From contig NZ_CP120863.1 in NCBI RefSeq assembly GCF_026191725.2, positions 5,746,001 through 5,810,000 of the forward strand: DNA of 64,000 nucleotides, given 5' to 3'. The notes below the pieces were generated by a model, which saw only the letters and a list, made by a program, of their open reading frames with translations, did not search any database and was not told the origin of the DNA. The translations under genes were made by a program, and so were the position numbers. How positions within the stretch are numbered: the stretch's first letter is position 1; every line of letters starts with the position of its first letter. Source of the DNA: Roseibium porphyridii. Lineage in GTDB: Bacteria > Pseudomonadota > Alphaproteobacteria > Rhizobiales > Stappiaceae. Shown here piece after piece: positions 1 through 12,905 of the stretch.

Positions 1-139
1 GAGATTACGCGAATACTAAAGTTTTCAGAGACAGTTTTCTTAAAGTTGTAAACATTAATCTTTTATTGCGAATGCTCGTGTACGTAATAATGGTCTATAT
101 TCGATCCAGGCAGACCAATCGAAAAAGGGCGAGTCCTGT

Positions 140-3100
140 ATGGAAGTCTCGCAACCGCCAAACGAATCCGATCGGCTCAAGGCACTTCATGCCTTGCAGA
201 TCCTGCATTCTGAAAGATTGCCGGAGTTTGATGCTGTCGTTGAGGCTATCGCCACGGTATTTGAGTGCCCAATATCGCTGATATCCATTGTTGATAAAGA
301 CCAGCAGTGGTTCAAAGCCAAATGCGGTCTCGACGCCGACAGCACATCGCGAGATGTATCCTTTTGCCAGCATGCGATCCTTTCCGACGACCTGTTCGTC
401 ATTCCAGATGCCCGAAAAGACGCTCGCTTTCGCGACAATCCTTTGGTCACAGGTGACCCGTTCATTCGTTTTTACGCCGGCTGTCCGATATCCATCGATG
501 GTAAGAACAGGTTGGGCACCTTGTGTGTCATCGACCGCGAGCCAAGGTCGCCGAGCGACGCACAGTTGGCGCAACTCAAACGATTCGGAAAAATTGTAGA
601 GGGCTTGATCAAGTCGCACAGGGCGGAACTGCAGGTGCAGGATGCCCTCGACAAGGCCGAAGCGGAGAGCCGGCTCGCCACACAGGAAAGCGAACTCCTT
701 GAAGAAATTGCGACTGTCTCCGGTGTCGGCGGTTGGGAACTGGATCTCGACACCAACCAATTGATCTGGACAGACAAAACCCGGGAGCTGCACGAGGTTG
801 ACGCCGATTTTGTTCCCAGCGTCGATACCGCGCTTTCTTTCTATGCACCCGATGGACGTGAAATCATAAGTGATGCGGTTGCCCGTGGCATTGAAGAAGG
901 TATCGGCTGGGATGTCGAACTGCCTTTCATAACCGCAAAGGGCAACGAACTCTGGGTCCGGGCTGCCGGACGACCCATTTTCGAAAACGGCCGCGTTTGC
1001 AGATTGGTTGGAGCATTCCAGGACATCACCGAACGGCTTATGTCCGAAAAAGCTGTCCGTAGCTCCGAAGCCGTGCAGCGTACGACACTGGAAACCCTTC
1101 GCGAGGGTATCCTGGTTCTGAGCGCAACCGGACGGATCCAGTCACTCAATCCGGCCGCAGCAAAAATGCTCGGCCTCACCGCAAAAACTGCAGCGGGCCA
1201 AAATGTCCAGGATCTTATTGCAAATATCCGGTTTCAAACAGAAGACGGCAAGGCGGACGATGACGTTCTGACCAGAGCCGCAAAACTGCCGCACGAAGTC
1301 AACAACCACATCGTCAAGATGAACCGTTCAGGTGTGTCTTCATCAGTCTGGCTTCGGATTGATGCAAATGCCACGGCGAGCGCTGGCGGAGCCGGATTGG
1401 ATCTCACCGTTGTTTCGCTCGCGGACATTACCGAGACAAAACTCCAGGCTGAAACGCTTCAGGTCGTCTTCGACAACATTCACGGCGGACTTGTCTACTA
1501 CGATGAAAACCGTCGCCTTGCCGCCAACAATGATTATTTTCAGCAGCTGTTGAAGCTGCCGGAAGAGTTTATTGACACAAAAGCATCGCTCCAGGAAGTG
1601 GCCGGTTTCCTGGCTCGCCGCGGAGATTTTGGACCGGGAGACCCCGATCAGCTCATCAAGGAACGCTTTTCAGTTTTCGACAATCCCGAGCCACACGTTT
1701 ACGAGCGCGCCGGGCCAGACGATACGACGCTTGAAATTCGAGGAAACCCGACACCCAGTGGCGGCCTCGTAACAAGTATCTTCGATATCACGGAGCGCAA
1801 GCGGACTGAACAGTCACTCAAGATCTCGGAGGCCGTCAATCGTGCCACCCTGGCTGCTGTGTCCGAAGGCATCTTGTTGTTTGATTCAAACGGCATCATT
1901 CAGGTCTGCAATCCGGCAGCTGCCGCCATGGTAGGGTACCGAGCAGATGAATTGGTCGGAATGGCGGTTCAGGACCTGGACGTCAACATACAGTGCAGCC
2001 TCAATGGTCAGCATTGCGACCCGTTCGTTCTTGCCGTGGATGATCCCGATTTCGTTACGGACCTGATTGCGAGCATCACGCCTCACGATAGCGAGACCAG
2101 CATCTGGTTGCGAGTAAACGCGAGATCAATCGACCCTTCCGAAGAATTCGGCCTGAAGGGCGTTGTCGTTTCGATGGCCGACATTACGGAAACGAAAGCG
2201 CAGGCTGATCAGCTTCAAATCATTTTTGACAATGTGCCTGGCGGCTTTGCCTATTTCGACGCAGGCCATCAGCTGGCCTTCTACAATGACGAATTGATCG
2301 AAACATTGCAGGTTCCTCGCGATCTCCTGGAACAGAAGCTGCACTTGCTCGACTATTACAAGTTCAATGCTCAACGCGGGGACTATGGCCCTGGCGACCC
2401 GGAAGTTCTTGCACTGGAAAGGTTCAAGGCGTACCCACCTGATCAGCCCCACGCATTTGAACGGTCGACGTCAGACGGTCGCTATCTCGACATCAGGAGC
2501 ACGCCGCTGCCAAGTGGCGGCTTCATCTACAATTTCTTCGACATCTCCGAACGGCGGCGCATGGAAGAGAAGATTGCGGAAAGCGAACGCCAGGCGCATC
2601 TGCGCGGTGACGAACTTGAAGCTATTCTTGCCAATATGCGTCAGGGCGTCAGCGTTTTTGACAAGACCGGACGTTTGTCTCTTTGGAACCAACAGTATCT
2701 CGAGATTTTCGGCAAACCGGAAGGTGAAGTTCGCAAGGGTGCAAGCCTCGTCGAGCTGATTGAGGCCGAAAAGGCACGCGGCGAGTTTGATGGAGATGTC
2801 AAAGCTCATGTCATGGATCTGATGATCCAACTGTCCGCCGGTGATGTCGTCCGTTCCAAATTCAAACACCCGAGTGGCAGGGTGGTCAGTGCCGTTCATG
2901 CCCCGATGCCGGGCGGTGGTTGGATTGGCACCCATGAGGACATCACGTCGCAAGAACTGGCTGCTGAAAAAATCGAATACGCGGCACATCACGATATGCT
3001 CACCGGTCTTGCCAACAGAACACTGTTCAACAAGACACTCGATGAAGCTCTCGACCGCGCCATTCTTTCAGAGCACACGGGCGATCTGCTCTTACTGGAC

Positions 3101-3496
3101 CTGGACCGTTTCAAACCAGTCAATGACACGTACGGTCACGATGTCGGAGATGAAATTCTCAAACAGGTCGCCGAACGAATGAAGGCGTGTGTCCGCTCAA
3201 CCGACCTTATTGCGCGGCTCGGCGGTGACGAATTCGCCATTATTCTCAATTGTACCGGAGAACATACGGCTGAAATTGCTGCGCGCATTGTGAGTAACAT
3301 CGAACAGCCGTTTACGGCACTTGGACACACGGTCTCCATTGGTGTGAGCGTCGGCATTTCGCCAATCTTCGGCGAAACCGAAGATGTAAGTCCGATCATC
3401 AAGCAGGCAGACATCGCTCTTTACGAAGTCAAGAAGAACGGCCGAAATGGCTTTCGGTTTTTCGACGGCAATCTGACCGACGCAACTGTCAACTAA
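140..3496 (+). CDS. GAF/multi-PAS diguanylate cyclase (GGDEF)
   Basis: Predicted to make cyclic di-GMP from two GTP. An N-terminal GAF domain (about residues 23-170) is followed by a PAS_3-like domain (about 190-300), two copies of a PAS plus PAS_7-like module (about 310-563 and 564-815), another PAS_7-like domain (about 825-945) and a C-terminal GGDEF domain. The active-site GGDEF is intact at residues 1028-1032. An RSTD inhibitory I-site lies five residues upstream, so product feedback is expected. There is no EAL or HD-GYP domain and no membrane segment, so this is a cytoplasmic sensor-synthase. The ligand cannot be told from sequence. The gene stands alone and converges on the atp operon terminator. 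The ATG at 140 gives a full GAF domain. Confidence 0.92.
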   Translation: MEVSQPPNESDRLKALHALQILHSERLPEFDAVVEAIATVFECPISLISIVDKDQQWFKAKCGLDADSTSRDVSFCQHAILSDDLFVIPDARKDARFRDNPLVTGDPFIRFYAGCPISIDGKNRLGTLCVIDREPRSPSDAQLAQLKRFGKIVEGLIKSHRAELQVQDALDKAEAESRLATQESELLEEIATVSGVGGWELDLDTNQLIWTDKTRELHEVDADFVPSVDTALSFYAPDGREIISDAVARGIEEGIGWDVELPFITAKGNELWVRAAGRPIFENGRVCRLVGAFQDITERLMSEKAVRSSEAVQRTTLETLREGILVLSATGRIQSLNPAAAKMLGLTAKTAAGQNVQDLIANIRFQTEDGKADDDVLTRAAKLPHEVNNHIVKMNRSGVSSSVWLRIDANATASAGGAGLDLTVVSLADITETKLQAETLQVVFDNIHGGLVYYDENRRLAANNDYFQQLLKLPEEFIDTKASLQEVAGFLARRGDFGPGDPDQLIKERFSVFDNPEPHVYERAGPDDTTLEIRGNPTPSGGLVTSIFDITERKRTEQSLKISEAVNRATLAAVSEGILLFDSNGIIQVCNPAAAAMVGYRADELVGMAVQDLDVNIQCSLNGQHCDPFVLAVDDPDFVTDLIASITPHDSETSIWLRVNARSIDPSEEFGLKGVVVSMADITETKAQADQLQIIFDNVPGGFAYFDAGHQLAFYNDELIETLQVPRDLLEQKLHLLDYYKFNAQRGDYGPGDPEVLALERFKAYPPDQPHAFERSTSDGRYLDIRSTPLPSGGFIYNFFDISERRRMEEKIAESERQAHLRGDELEAILANMRQGVSVFDKTGRLSLWNQQYLEIFGKPEGEVRKGASLVELIEAEKARGEFDGDVKAHVMDLMIQLSAGDVVRSKFKHPSGRVVSAVHAPMPGGGWIGTHEDITSQELAAEKIEYAAHHDMLTGLANRTLFNKTLDEALDRAILSEHTGDLLLLDLDRFKPVNDTYGHDVGDEILKQVAERMKACVRSTDLIARLGGDEFAIILNCTGEHTAEIAARIVSNIEQPFTALGHTVSIGVSVGISPIFGETEDVSPIIKQADIALYEVKKNGRNGFRFFDGNLTDATVN

Positions 3497-3509
3497 GACA
3501 GTTTCCATG

Positions 3510-3540
3510 AAAAAGCGCGGCCCGTTGCCGGACCGCGCTA
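3510..3540 (-). terminator. Rho-independent terminator of the atp operon
   Basis: On the minus strand a G+C-rich stem (arms 3533-3539 and 3514-3520, extended inward through a G-U pair and a CCG/CGG segment around a GCAA loop) is followed directly by five T. It lies 30 nt beyond the atpC stop codon, and also sits just past the end of the convergent GGDEF gene. Confidence 0.85.
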
Positions 3541-3569
3541 TCAATCGAATTACCCGTTAGAGGGTGGCC

Positions 3570-3977
3570 TCAAGCCTTGTTCAAGGCTTCAACCACATCC
3601 TTCAACTGTGCCAGGGTGTTTTCAGCACGCTGTTTGGTTGCATCATCCTTGGCGTCAGCAACGTCTTCTTCAGCGTTTTTGATCGCCTGATCAAGCTGCT
3701 CCCGGCTGATTTCGCCCACAGGCACAGCCTGTTCAGCCAAAACTGTCAGGCCACCGGCTGCAACATCGGCAAAACCGCCACGCACGAAGTATTCGTCCCA
3801 GCTGTCGCCGTCCCGGCGCACTTTCAAAATGCCGGGCGTGATTGTCGACATGAACAGGGCGTGGTCTTTCAGAACGCCAAACTCGCCCTCTGTGCCTGGA
3901 ACAACAACTTCAGACACCTGTTCGGAGAGGAGCTGGCGCTCCGGCGAGACCAACTCAAACTGGAAAAGTTCGGCCAT
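3570..3977 (-). CDS. atpC: F1F0 ATP synthase epsilon subunit
   Basis: Epsilon subunit of the F1 sector, part of the central stalk that links gamma to the c-ring and restrains ATP hydrolysis. The 135 residues open with the family N-terminus ([17 protein letters not shown]) and a beta-sandwich containing the [13 protein letters not shown] turn, followed by a C-terminal helical hairpin rich in Ala, Glu and Lys. The length is normal for alphaproteobacteria. It is the last gene of atpHAGDC, 90 nt after atpD, and is followed by a strong terminator. Confidence 0.96.
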   Translation of the reverse strand: MAELFQFELVSPERQLLSEQVSEVVVPGTEGEFGVLKDHALFMSTITPGILKVRRDGDSWDEYFVRGGFADVAAGGLTVLAEQAVPVGEISREQLDQAIKNAEEDVADAKDDATKQRAENTLAQLKDVVEALNKA

Positions 3978-4067
3978 TTGGCGTCTTCCTTGTCAGTCAA
4001 ATTTCAGATGGGCAAGCCATCAGCTAAGAACCGGACACCGTGTACGGTGTCCAGAGATATTGGAGCC

Positions 4068-6402
<2,335 letters not shown>

Positions 6403-6435
6403 GGCCGCCCCTGCTCCTTATCCCGGCGTGTGGTC

Positions 6436-7964
<1,529 letters not shown>

Positions 7965-7965
<1 letters not shown>

Positions 7966-8525
7966 CAGCCGACCTCTTTCATCGCGAACTTGAGTGAATT
8001 GAGCTTGGTACGCAGCGAGGTATCGATCATGCGTGAGCCGACCTTGACCACAAGGCCACCGATCAGAGCAGGATCAACATTCGCTACGACGTTTACGGAT
8101 TTGCCCGTGGAGGAAGACAAAGCTTCCTTCAGGGCGGCGACATGTTCGTCGGACAATGGGGCTGCGGAGGTTACCTCAGCCGTTTCCTCGCCTCGCTTGT
8201 CTGCGAGCAGTGCGCGGAATGCCTTGATCATGCCGGGAAGAACGAAGAGGCGCCGGTTACGGGCGGCCAGCTTCACAAAATTTGCAGCGAGGCCGGAAAT
8301 GCCTGCTTTTTCGAGAAGTGCAGTGAGCGCTGCAAGCTGCTCCTCAGCACTGAATGCCGGGCTCTTCACGAGACGGTCGAGATCTTCACTTTCGGCAAGC
8401 ATGCCTTCGAAAGCAGTAAGATCCCGTTCCACGTCAGACGTTACGCCTTCGCCCTCTGCAAGGTCGAGAAGGGCGGATGCATAACGCTGTGCCACGCCGG
8501 ATACGAGAGATACGTTGTCAGTCAC
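7965..8525 (-). CDS. atpH: F1F0 ATP synthase delta subunit
   Basis: Stator subunit that joins F1 to the peripheral stalk. The N-terminal helical bundle ([17 protein letters not shown]) and the C-terminal [25 protein letters not shown] segment are typical OSCP/delta. The frame extends upstream to 8660, but that extra part is unlike the family. A GTG at 8525 (reading [10 protein letters not shown]) gives 186 residues, the usual length, so I take it as the start. First gene of atpHAGDC, with a 1-base overlap into atpA. Confidence 0.92.
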
Positions 8526-8863
8526 CAGGTCCGTGCTCTCTGACTTTTTCCAGACCCGCAAAACGGCCAGCGTTCGCAAGGTATTGAAAAAATGAATGAT
8601 TTCGAGGTCAGAAGGTATGACGGTTAAACCGTTCCCCCAAAGCCGCGCCTCAATTAGCACAGGGTTTCCCAGTGTGCAACTTCGCCAAAAGACTGTTTTT
8701 GACGATTCATAGGGGTTTTTTGATAGGCAGGCCTAAAAAGCCATGAAGATCAATGTCTCCGCCCCCGTCTAAACCTTTAGACGGTTTTGCGGCAGCAGCG
8801 ATTTTTTATGCGCCGCGCGACTTGCTGCCTCGCGGCATCTCCGTGGATCTGATCGCAACAGGC
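8526..8863. other. Intergenic region upstream of atpH
   Basis: 338 bases without a convincing gene. It holds the candidate atp promoter and an inverted repeat CCGTCTAA/TTAGACGG (8764-8783) followed by TTTT on the plus strand. On the minus strand, the direction in which the neighbouring DUF1428 gene is read, the repeat has no T-run, so it is at best a weak or Rho-assisted stop. Nothing else stands out. Confidence 0.6.
8652..8679 (-). promoter_or_regulatory. Candidate sigma-70 promoter for atpHAGDC
   Basis: On the minus strand TTGCAC (8674-8679) and CTAATT (8652-8657) are separated by 16 nt and lie about 130 nt upstream of the atpH start. The match to the alphaproteobacterial consensus is partial, so this is a suggestion only. 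Confidence 0.4.
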
Positions 8864-9223
8864 TCAGTAGCTGACAAGAGGCTCGAACCCGCCGAAGATC
8901 ATGCGCTTCATACCCATGATCTCATTCGCATTCGGCATGACCTCCTCCCAACGAGGGTCCGATTCCATCGTGGCCATACAGGCGTCGGCCGTTTTTTGGT
9001 CTGGCCAGACAATCCAGGAAAACACCACGGTCTCGTCGTCCTCCTTTTTGACCGCCATTGGAAAAGAGGTGACTTTTCCGTCCGGCACCGCCGTACCCCA
9101 AGCCTCGCAGCAACTCAGCGCCCCGTATTCCTTGAAGAGAACCCACGATTTTTCCGCGATTTCCTTGTAATCTGCTTTTCGTGCCGTCTTCACCGGCAAC
9201 AAAAACCCCTGAACATAGGTCAT
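8864..9223 (-). CDS. DUF1428 family protein (YbaA-like)
   Basis: A small cytoplasmic protein of the DUF1428 family, which adopts a dimeric alpha/beta-barrel fold; its biochemical role is unknown. The 119 residues start YVQGFLLPVKTARKADYKEI and contain the family blocks GAL-CCEAWG, FSWIVWPDQKTADA and MKRMIFGGFEPL. AGGAGG sits 8 nt before the ATG. It is read divergently from a MarR regulator across a long palindrome, so it is probably that regulator's target. The MarR link suggests a response to a small phenolic or reactive compound, but this is inference. Confidence 0.85.
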   Translation of the reverse strand: MTYVQGFLLPVKTARKADYKEIAEKSWVLFKEYGALSCCEAWGTAVPDGKVTSFPMAVKKEDDETVVFSWIVWPDQKTADACMATMESDPRWEEVMPNANEIMGMKRMIFGGFEPLVSY

Positions 9224-9256
9224 TCACTTGCCCTCCTGGCTGGAAACGGATGCAAG

Positions 9257-9300
9257 CATCGCATATGATTATGTTGATATCAACGTAATCATATGCGATG
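9257..9300. promoter_or_regulatory. 44-bp palindrome, probable MarR operator
   Basis: Two 22-nt arms (9257-9278 and 9279-9300) are inverted copies with one mismatch. The perfect core GTTGATATCAAC (9273-9284) has GTTGA/TCAAC half-sites like those known for MexR-type MarR proteins. The right end includes the ATG of the marR gene, and no Shine-Dalgarno sequence precedes that ATG. Binding would block both divergent promoters. Confidence 0.75.
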
Positions 9301-9744
9301 CACCCGGATCTGCCACTCTCGACAACACATGAAGTCCGCGACCGCTGTCTGTGCCTTCATCTGCAGCGCGCGGCGCGTCACGTGGGCCGCCGGTTTGATG
9401 AAGCATTGCGACCGTTCCAGCTTACAAACGGGCAATTCTCCCTGCTCATGGCGCTGAACCGGCCCGTCGCACCAAGACTGGGGGAAGTTGCCACGTTGCT
9501 GGTCATGGATCGCACCACGCTGACCGCAAATCTCAAGCCTTTGGTGCGCCGTGACCTATTGACGATAGAACCGGACCCTGCGGACCGGAGAAGCCGCAGA
9601 CTGTTGCTTAGCGATGCCGGCAGAATGTTATTGATCGACGCCTTGCCTGTCTGGCGCACCGTTCATGAGGCAATCGACGCCGAACTGGCACAGGTCGAGA
9701 GTGCCCCGATCCTGAAGCAACTGCTCGCACTCAGTTTCGATTGA
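9298..9744 (+). CDS. MarR family transcriptional regulator
   Basis: Winged-helix repressor of 148 residues. An N-terminal dimerisation helix is followed by the wHTH (LTNGQFSLLMALNRP, LGEVATLLVMDRTTLTANLKPLVRR) and the wing motif DPADRRSRRLLLSDAG. It contains two Cys near the N-terminus (LCLHLQRAARH region). The ATG forms the end of a 44-bp palindrome and lacks a Shine-Dalgarno sequence, so the mRNA may be leaderless. Likely autoregulated and controlling the divergent DUF1428 gene. It converges on priA with a 21-nt gap. Confidence 0.9.
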   Translation: MHPDLPLSTTHEVRDRCLCLHLQRAARHVGRRFDEALRPFQLTNGQFSLLMALNRPVAPRLGEVATLLVMDRTTLTANLKPLVRRDLLTIEPDPADRRSRRLLLSDAGRMLLIDALPVWRTVHEAIDAELAQVESAPILKQLLALSFD

Positions 9745-9765
9745 GCTGATCGTTGTGTCTGCCCA

Positions 9766-11964
9766 TTAAAGAAAGTGCTGCGGATCGATGTCCACCTGTA
9801 CGCGCAGCCCCTTTGTCGGTTTCGGGCCCTGCCCGAGCCAGCGTCTTAAATAGGTCTGTAGGTCAAATTGACGCGGCGCCATTGCCAGCAATCGAAACCG
9901 GTATCTTCCACGCACCATCGCAAGAGCTGCTTCGGCCGGGCCGAGCAATGTCACAGCCTGATCGTTTGGCGCTGACCGCGCCAGCGCTCTGGCGTACGCT
10001 TCAGCGAATGACTTGTCTGGCCCTGACACAATGAGCGCTGCCAACCTTCCAAACGGAGGCAATCCGGCCGACCGCCTTGCTTCGATTTCCGCCTGATAAA
10101 AGGCATGTTTGTCGCTCGACAACAGCGCCTTGATCACGGGATGGTCGGCATTGTAGGTCTGAAGAAAGCCCTTTCCACCGCCAGTTACCCGGCCTGCGCG
10201 GCCGGTCACCTGCGCAAGCAGCTGAAATGTTTTTTCCGCAGCTCTCGGATCCCCGTGGGCGAGACCCAGATCGGCATCGATAACGCCGACCAGTTTCATC
10301 TTTGGAAAATTATGTCCCTTGGCGACAAGTTGCGTGCCGATAACGATGTCGGCACCGCCCTCTTCGACGATCTTCATTTCCCGTTTCAAGCGCTCCGGGC
10401 CGCCAGCGATATCGGACGAGAGCACCAGCGTGCGCGCCTGGGGAAAGAGATCCGAAACCTCTTCGGCAATTCGCTCTACTCCAGGCCCGCATGCCACCAG
10501 ACTGTCACTGCTGTGACAGGACGGACAGGATTGCGGAACCGGCTCGGAGTGACCGCAATGATGGCAGACGAGCTTCTTTTGAAACCGGTGCTCCACCAGC
10601 CAAGCGCTGCAATGAGCGCACTGGAAACGATGGCCGCATGTTCTGCAGAGCGTCAGGGGCGCATAGCCGCGCCGATTCAGGAACAGAAGCGACTGATCAC
10701 CACTGCCGAAGGTTTCGCGAATGCCGTTTACAAGAGCGGGCGCAAGCCAGCGACCGCGCTCCGGACCATCCAGTCGCATATCGATTGCCTGCAGGTCCGG
10801 CAGCGAAGCCCCGGACGCCCGTTCAGGCAACTCATAAAGGTCGTACCGTCCCTGCTCCGCGTTGACGATACTCTCAACCGATGGCGTCGCGGAGGCCAGT
10901 ACGACGGGAAACTTCGAAATGTGCCCCCTGACGACTGCCATGTCCCTGGCACTGTAGGGAACCCGGTCATCTTGTTTGAAAGCCGCGTCGTGCTCCTCAT
11001 CGACAATGATCAGGCCGAGTTCCTTGAATGGCAGGAACAGTGACGAGCGAGCACCGATGACGACCCTGACATCACCGGAAGCTGCCCCGCGCCAGACACG
11101 GGCTCGTTTGCGCGGTGTAACTTCCGAATGCCACTCTGCCGGATAAACGCCGAACCGTTGTTCAAACCGACGCAGGAATTGTTCGGTCAATGCAATTTCC
11201 GGCAGCAACACCAACACTTGCCGGTCCCGCCGCAAAGCTTCTGCAATCGCCTCGAAATAGACTTCCGTCTTTCCCGATCCGGTTACACCGTCAATCAACG
11301 CGACACTGCCGCCTTGTTTGGAGAAGCCGCGGATCAAGCCTTCTGCCGCGGCTTGTTGAGAAGAGGTCAGCGGTTTTTGCGAATAATCGATCTGTGGTTT
11401 GGGGAGCGGCAACGCCGCCGGCATCATGACCACTTCCAAAACGTCCTGATTTATCAACCCGTCGATGACCGATGGCGAAACCCCGGCAGCGTGGGACAAA
11501 CCGCTTTTCGTCCACGCAAAACCGTCTTCCATCGTTGCAAGGACGCGCCCGCGAGCTGCGGTCATTCGGTCCGGTTCAGCACCGTCGATGCGGCGGACAC
11601 CTGGAACGGGCGCTTCCGGTTCCAAGGCTTCCTCCGATCTAAGCACCATACGCAACACCATGCCGGGCGCGCCGAGTGTCCAAGAGGCTACCCAGTCGAC
11701 GAAACGCCTTAGATCCTCATCAAGCGGCGGGGTCTTGTCGTAGACCCTGGTAATGGATTTCAGCTTTTTGGGATTAATTGCTGCGTCCGGCTGATCGTCC
11801 CAGACAGCACCGATCACCTCACGCGGACCAAGAGGTACCTTGACGATTGTGCCGGGCACTACGGTTTCGCCTGGCGGCACCTTGTAAGTATAGGCAACCG
11901 GCACCGCAACGGGCACCAAGACACTGGCAATCGCTTCAGGCAGCTCTGAGTCGTCAAACAGCAC
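9766..11964 (-). CDS. priA: Primosomal replication restart helicase PriA
   Basis: Superfamily-2 DNA helicase that recognises abandoned forks and reloads the replisome. The 732 residues comprise a 3'-DNA binding domain (about 1-110), a winged helix, the helicase core with P-loop GVTGSGKT (226-233) and VDEEHD box, a zinc-binding insert with four CxxC pairs (CRTCGHRFQCAHC, CHHCGH, CPSCH) and the C-terminal domain. All key motifs are intact. It stands alone; the divergent fsa-like gene starts 273 nt away. Confidence 0.96.
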   Translation of the reverse strand: MLFDDSELPEAIASVLVPVAVPVAYTYKVPPGETVVPGTIVKVPLGPREVIGAVWDDQPDAAINPKKLKSITRVYDKTPPLDEDLRRFVDWVASWTLGAPGMVLRMVLRSEEALEPEAPVPGVRRIDGAEPDRMTAARGRVLATMEDGFAWTKSGLSHAAGVSPSVIDGLINQDVLEVVMMPAALPLPKPQIDYSQKPLTSSQQAAAEGLIRGFSKQGGSVALIDGVTGSGKTEVYFEAIAEALRRDRQVLVLLPEIALTEQFLRRFEQRFGVYPAEWHSEVTPRKRARVWRGAASGDVRVVIGARSSLFLPFKELGLIIVDEEHDAAFKQDDRVPYSARDMAVVRGHISKFPVVLASATPSVESIVNAEQGRYDLYELPERASGASLPDLQAIDMRLDGPERGRWLAPALVNGIRETFGSGDQSLLFLNRRGYAPLTLCRTCGHRFQCAHCSAWLVEHRFQKKLVCHHCGHSEPVPQSCPSCHSSDSLVACGPGVERIAEEVSDLFPQARTLVLSSDIAGGPERLKREMKIVEEGGADIVIGTQLVAKGHNFPKMKLVGVIDADLGLAHGDPRAAEKTFQLLAQVTGRAGRVTGGGKGFLQTYNADHPVIKALLSSDKHAFYQAEIEARRSAGLPPFGRLAALIVSGPDKSFAEAYARALARSAPNDQAVTLLGPAEAALAMVRGRYRFRLLAMAPRQFDLQTYLRRWLGQGPKPTKGLRVQVDIDPQHFL

Positions 11965-12237
11965 GGAGTATCAGGTCCTCACCGTCGCTTGCCAGCTTGT
12001 CCGGTACATGTGGCAACACCTCGAATTTGAAAAAACAATGCCGCCGTCTCGCTCAAGCGCAAGCTCCGTTCGCCTTGAGGTACGTACCGCAAAAAAATCA
12101 TCCACCGAAGAATCAGGGGTTCTTCTTGTCATCATCCTAGGGTAAAGAGAGCGCAGCTGACCACGCAAACGTTTTGCCCCGCTACCGGGATAAGACATCC
12201 GGCGACCGAACGGGCGCCTCACAAGGAGTACGAATTC

Positions 12238-12891
12238 ATGAAATTCTTTGTCGACACTGCCGACGTCGCTGAAATCAAGGAGCTGGAGTCCACCGGTCTA
12301 TTGGACGGTGTGACAACCAACCCGTCGCTGATTGCGAAATCCGGCCGTGATTTCAAGGAAGTGATCGCAGAAATCTGCTCGATTACAGAAGGCGACGTTT
12401 CAGCCGAAGTTGCTGCAACCGACTTCGACACCATGATCAAAGAAGCCAACGTGCTGCGCGCGATCGCAAATAATGTGGTCATCAAACTGCCGTTGACTTT
12501 CGACGGCCTGAAAGCGTGCAAGAAGCTGACGGAAGAAGGCACGAAGACCAACGTCACGCTGTGCTTTTCCGCGAACCAGGCGCTTCTGGCCGCGAAAGCC
12601 GGTGCGACCTACATTTCACCGTTCATTGGTCGCCTTGATGACATTCATGCCGACGGCCTGGAGCTGATCAGGGAAATCCGAGTGATCTATGACAACTACG
12701 GTTACGAGACGGAAATCCTGGCAGCCTCCATTCGCACGCCGAACCACGTCAAGGATTGTGCCATCATCGGTGCCGATGTTGCGACCGTTCCCCCGGCAAC
12801 GCTGAAAAGCCTCGTCAAACACCCTTTGACCGACAAGGGTCTTGAAGCTTTCCTCGCCGATTGGGCGAAGACCGGACAGAGTATCCTTTAA
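12238..12891 (+). CDS. fsa: Transaldolase / fructose-6-phosphate aldolase family
   Basis: Class I Schiff-base aldolase of the short TalC/FSA subfamily (217 residues), acting on fructose-6-phosphate/dihydroxyacetone or as a true transaldolase in the pentose phosphate pathway. Family blocks are [29 protein letters not shown], the [15 protein letters not shown] strand with the Schiff-base lysine, and [12 protein letters not shown]. Sequence alone does not separate aldolase from transaldolase activity. AAGGAG lies upstream of the ATG. It converges on the hydroxylase gene with a 14-nt gap. Confidence 0.9.
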   Translation: MKFFVDTADVAEIKELESTGLLDGVTTNPSLIAKSGRDFKEVIAEICSITEGDVSAEVAATDFDTMIKEANVLRAIANNVVIKLPLTFDGLKACKKLTEEGTKTNVTLCFSANQALLAAKAGATYISPFIGRLDDIHADGLELIREIRVIYDNYGYETEILAASIRTPNHVKDCAIIGADVATVPPATLKSLVKHPLTDKGLEAFLADWAKTGQSIL

Positions 12892-12905
12892 GCAAACAAG
12901 AAACG

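Noticed and set aside
95..793. 232-codon open frame on the minus strand inside the GGDEF gene
   Set aside because: It overlaps completely with a clearly recognisable GAF/PAS coding region and has no family-like sequence.
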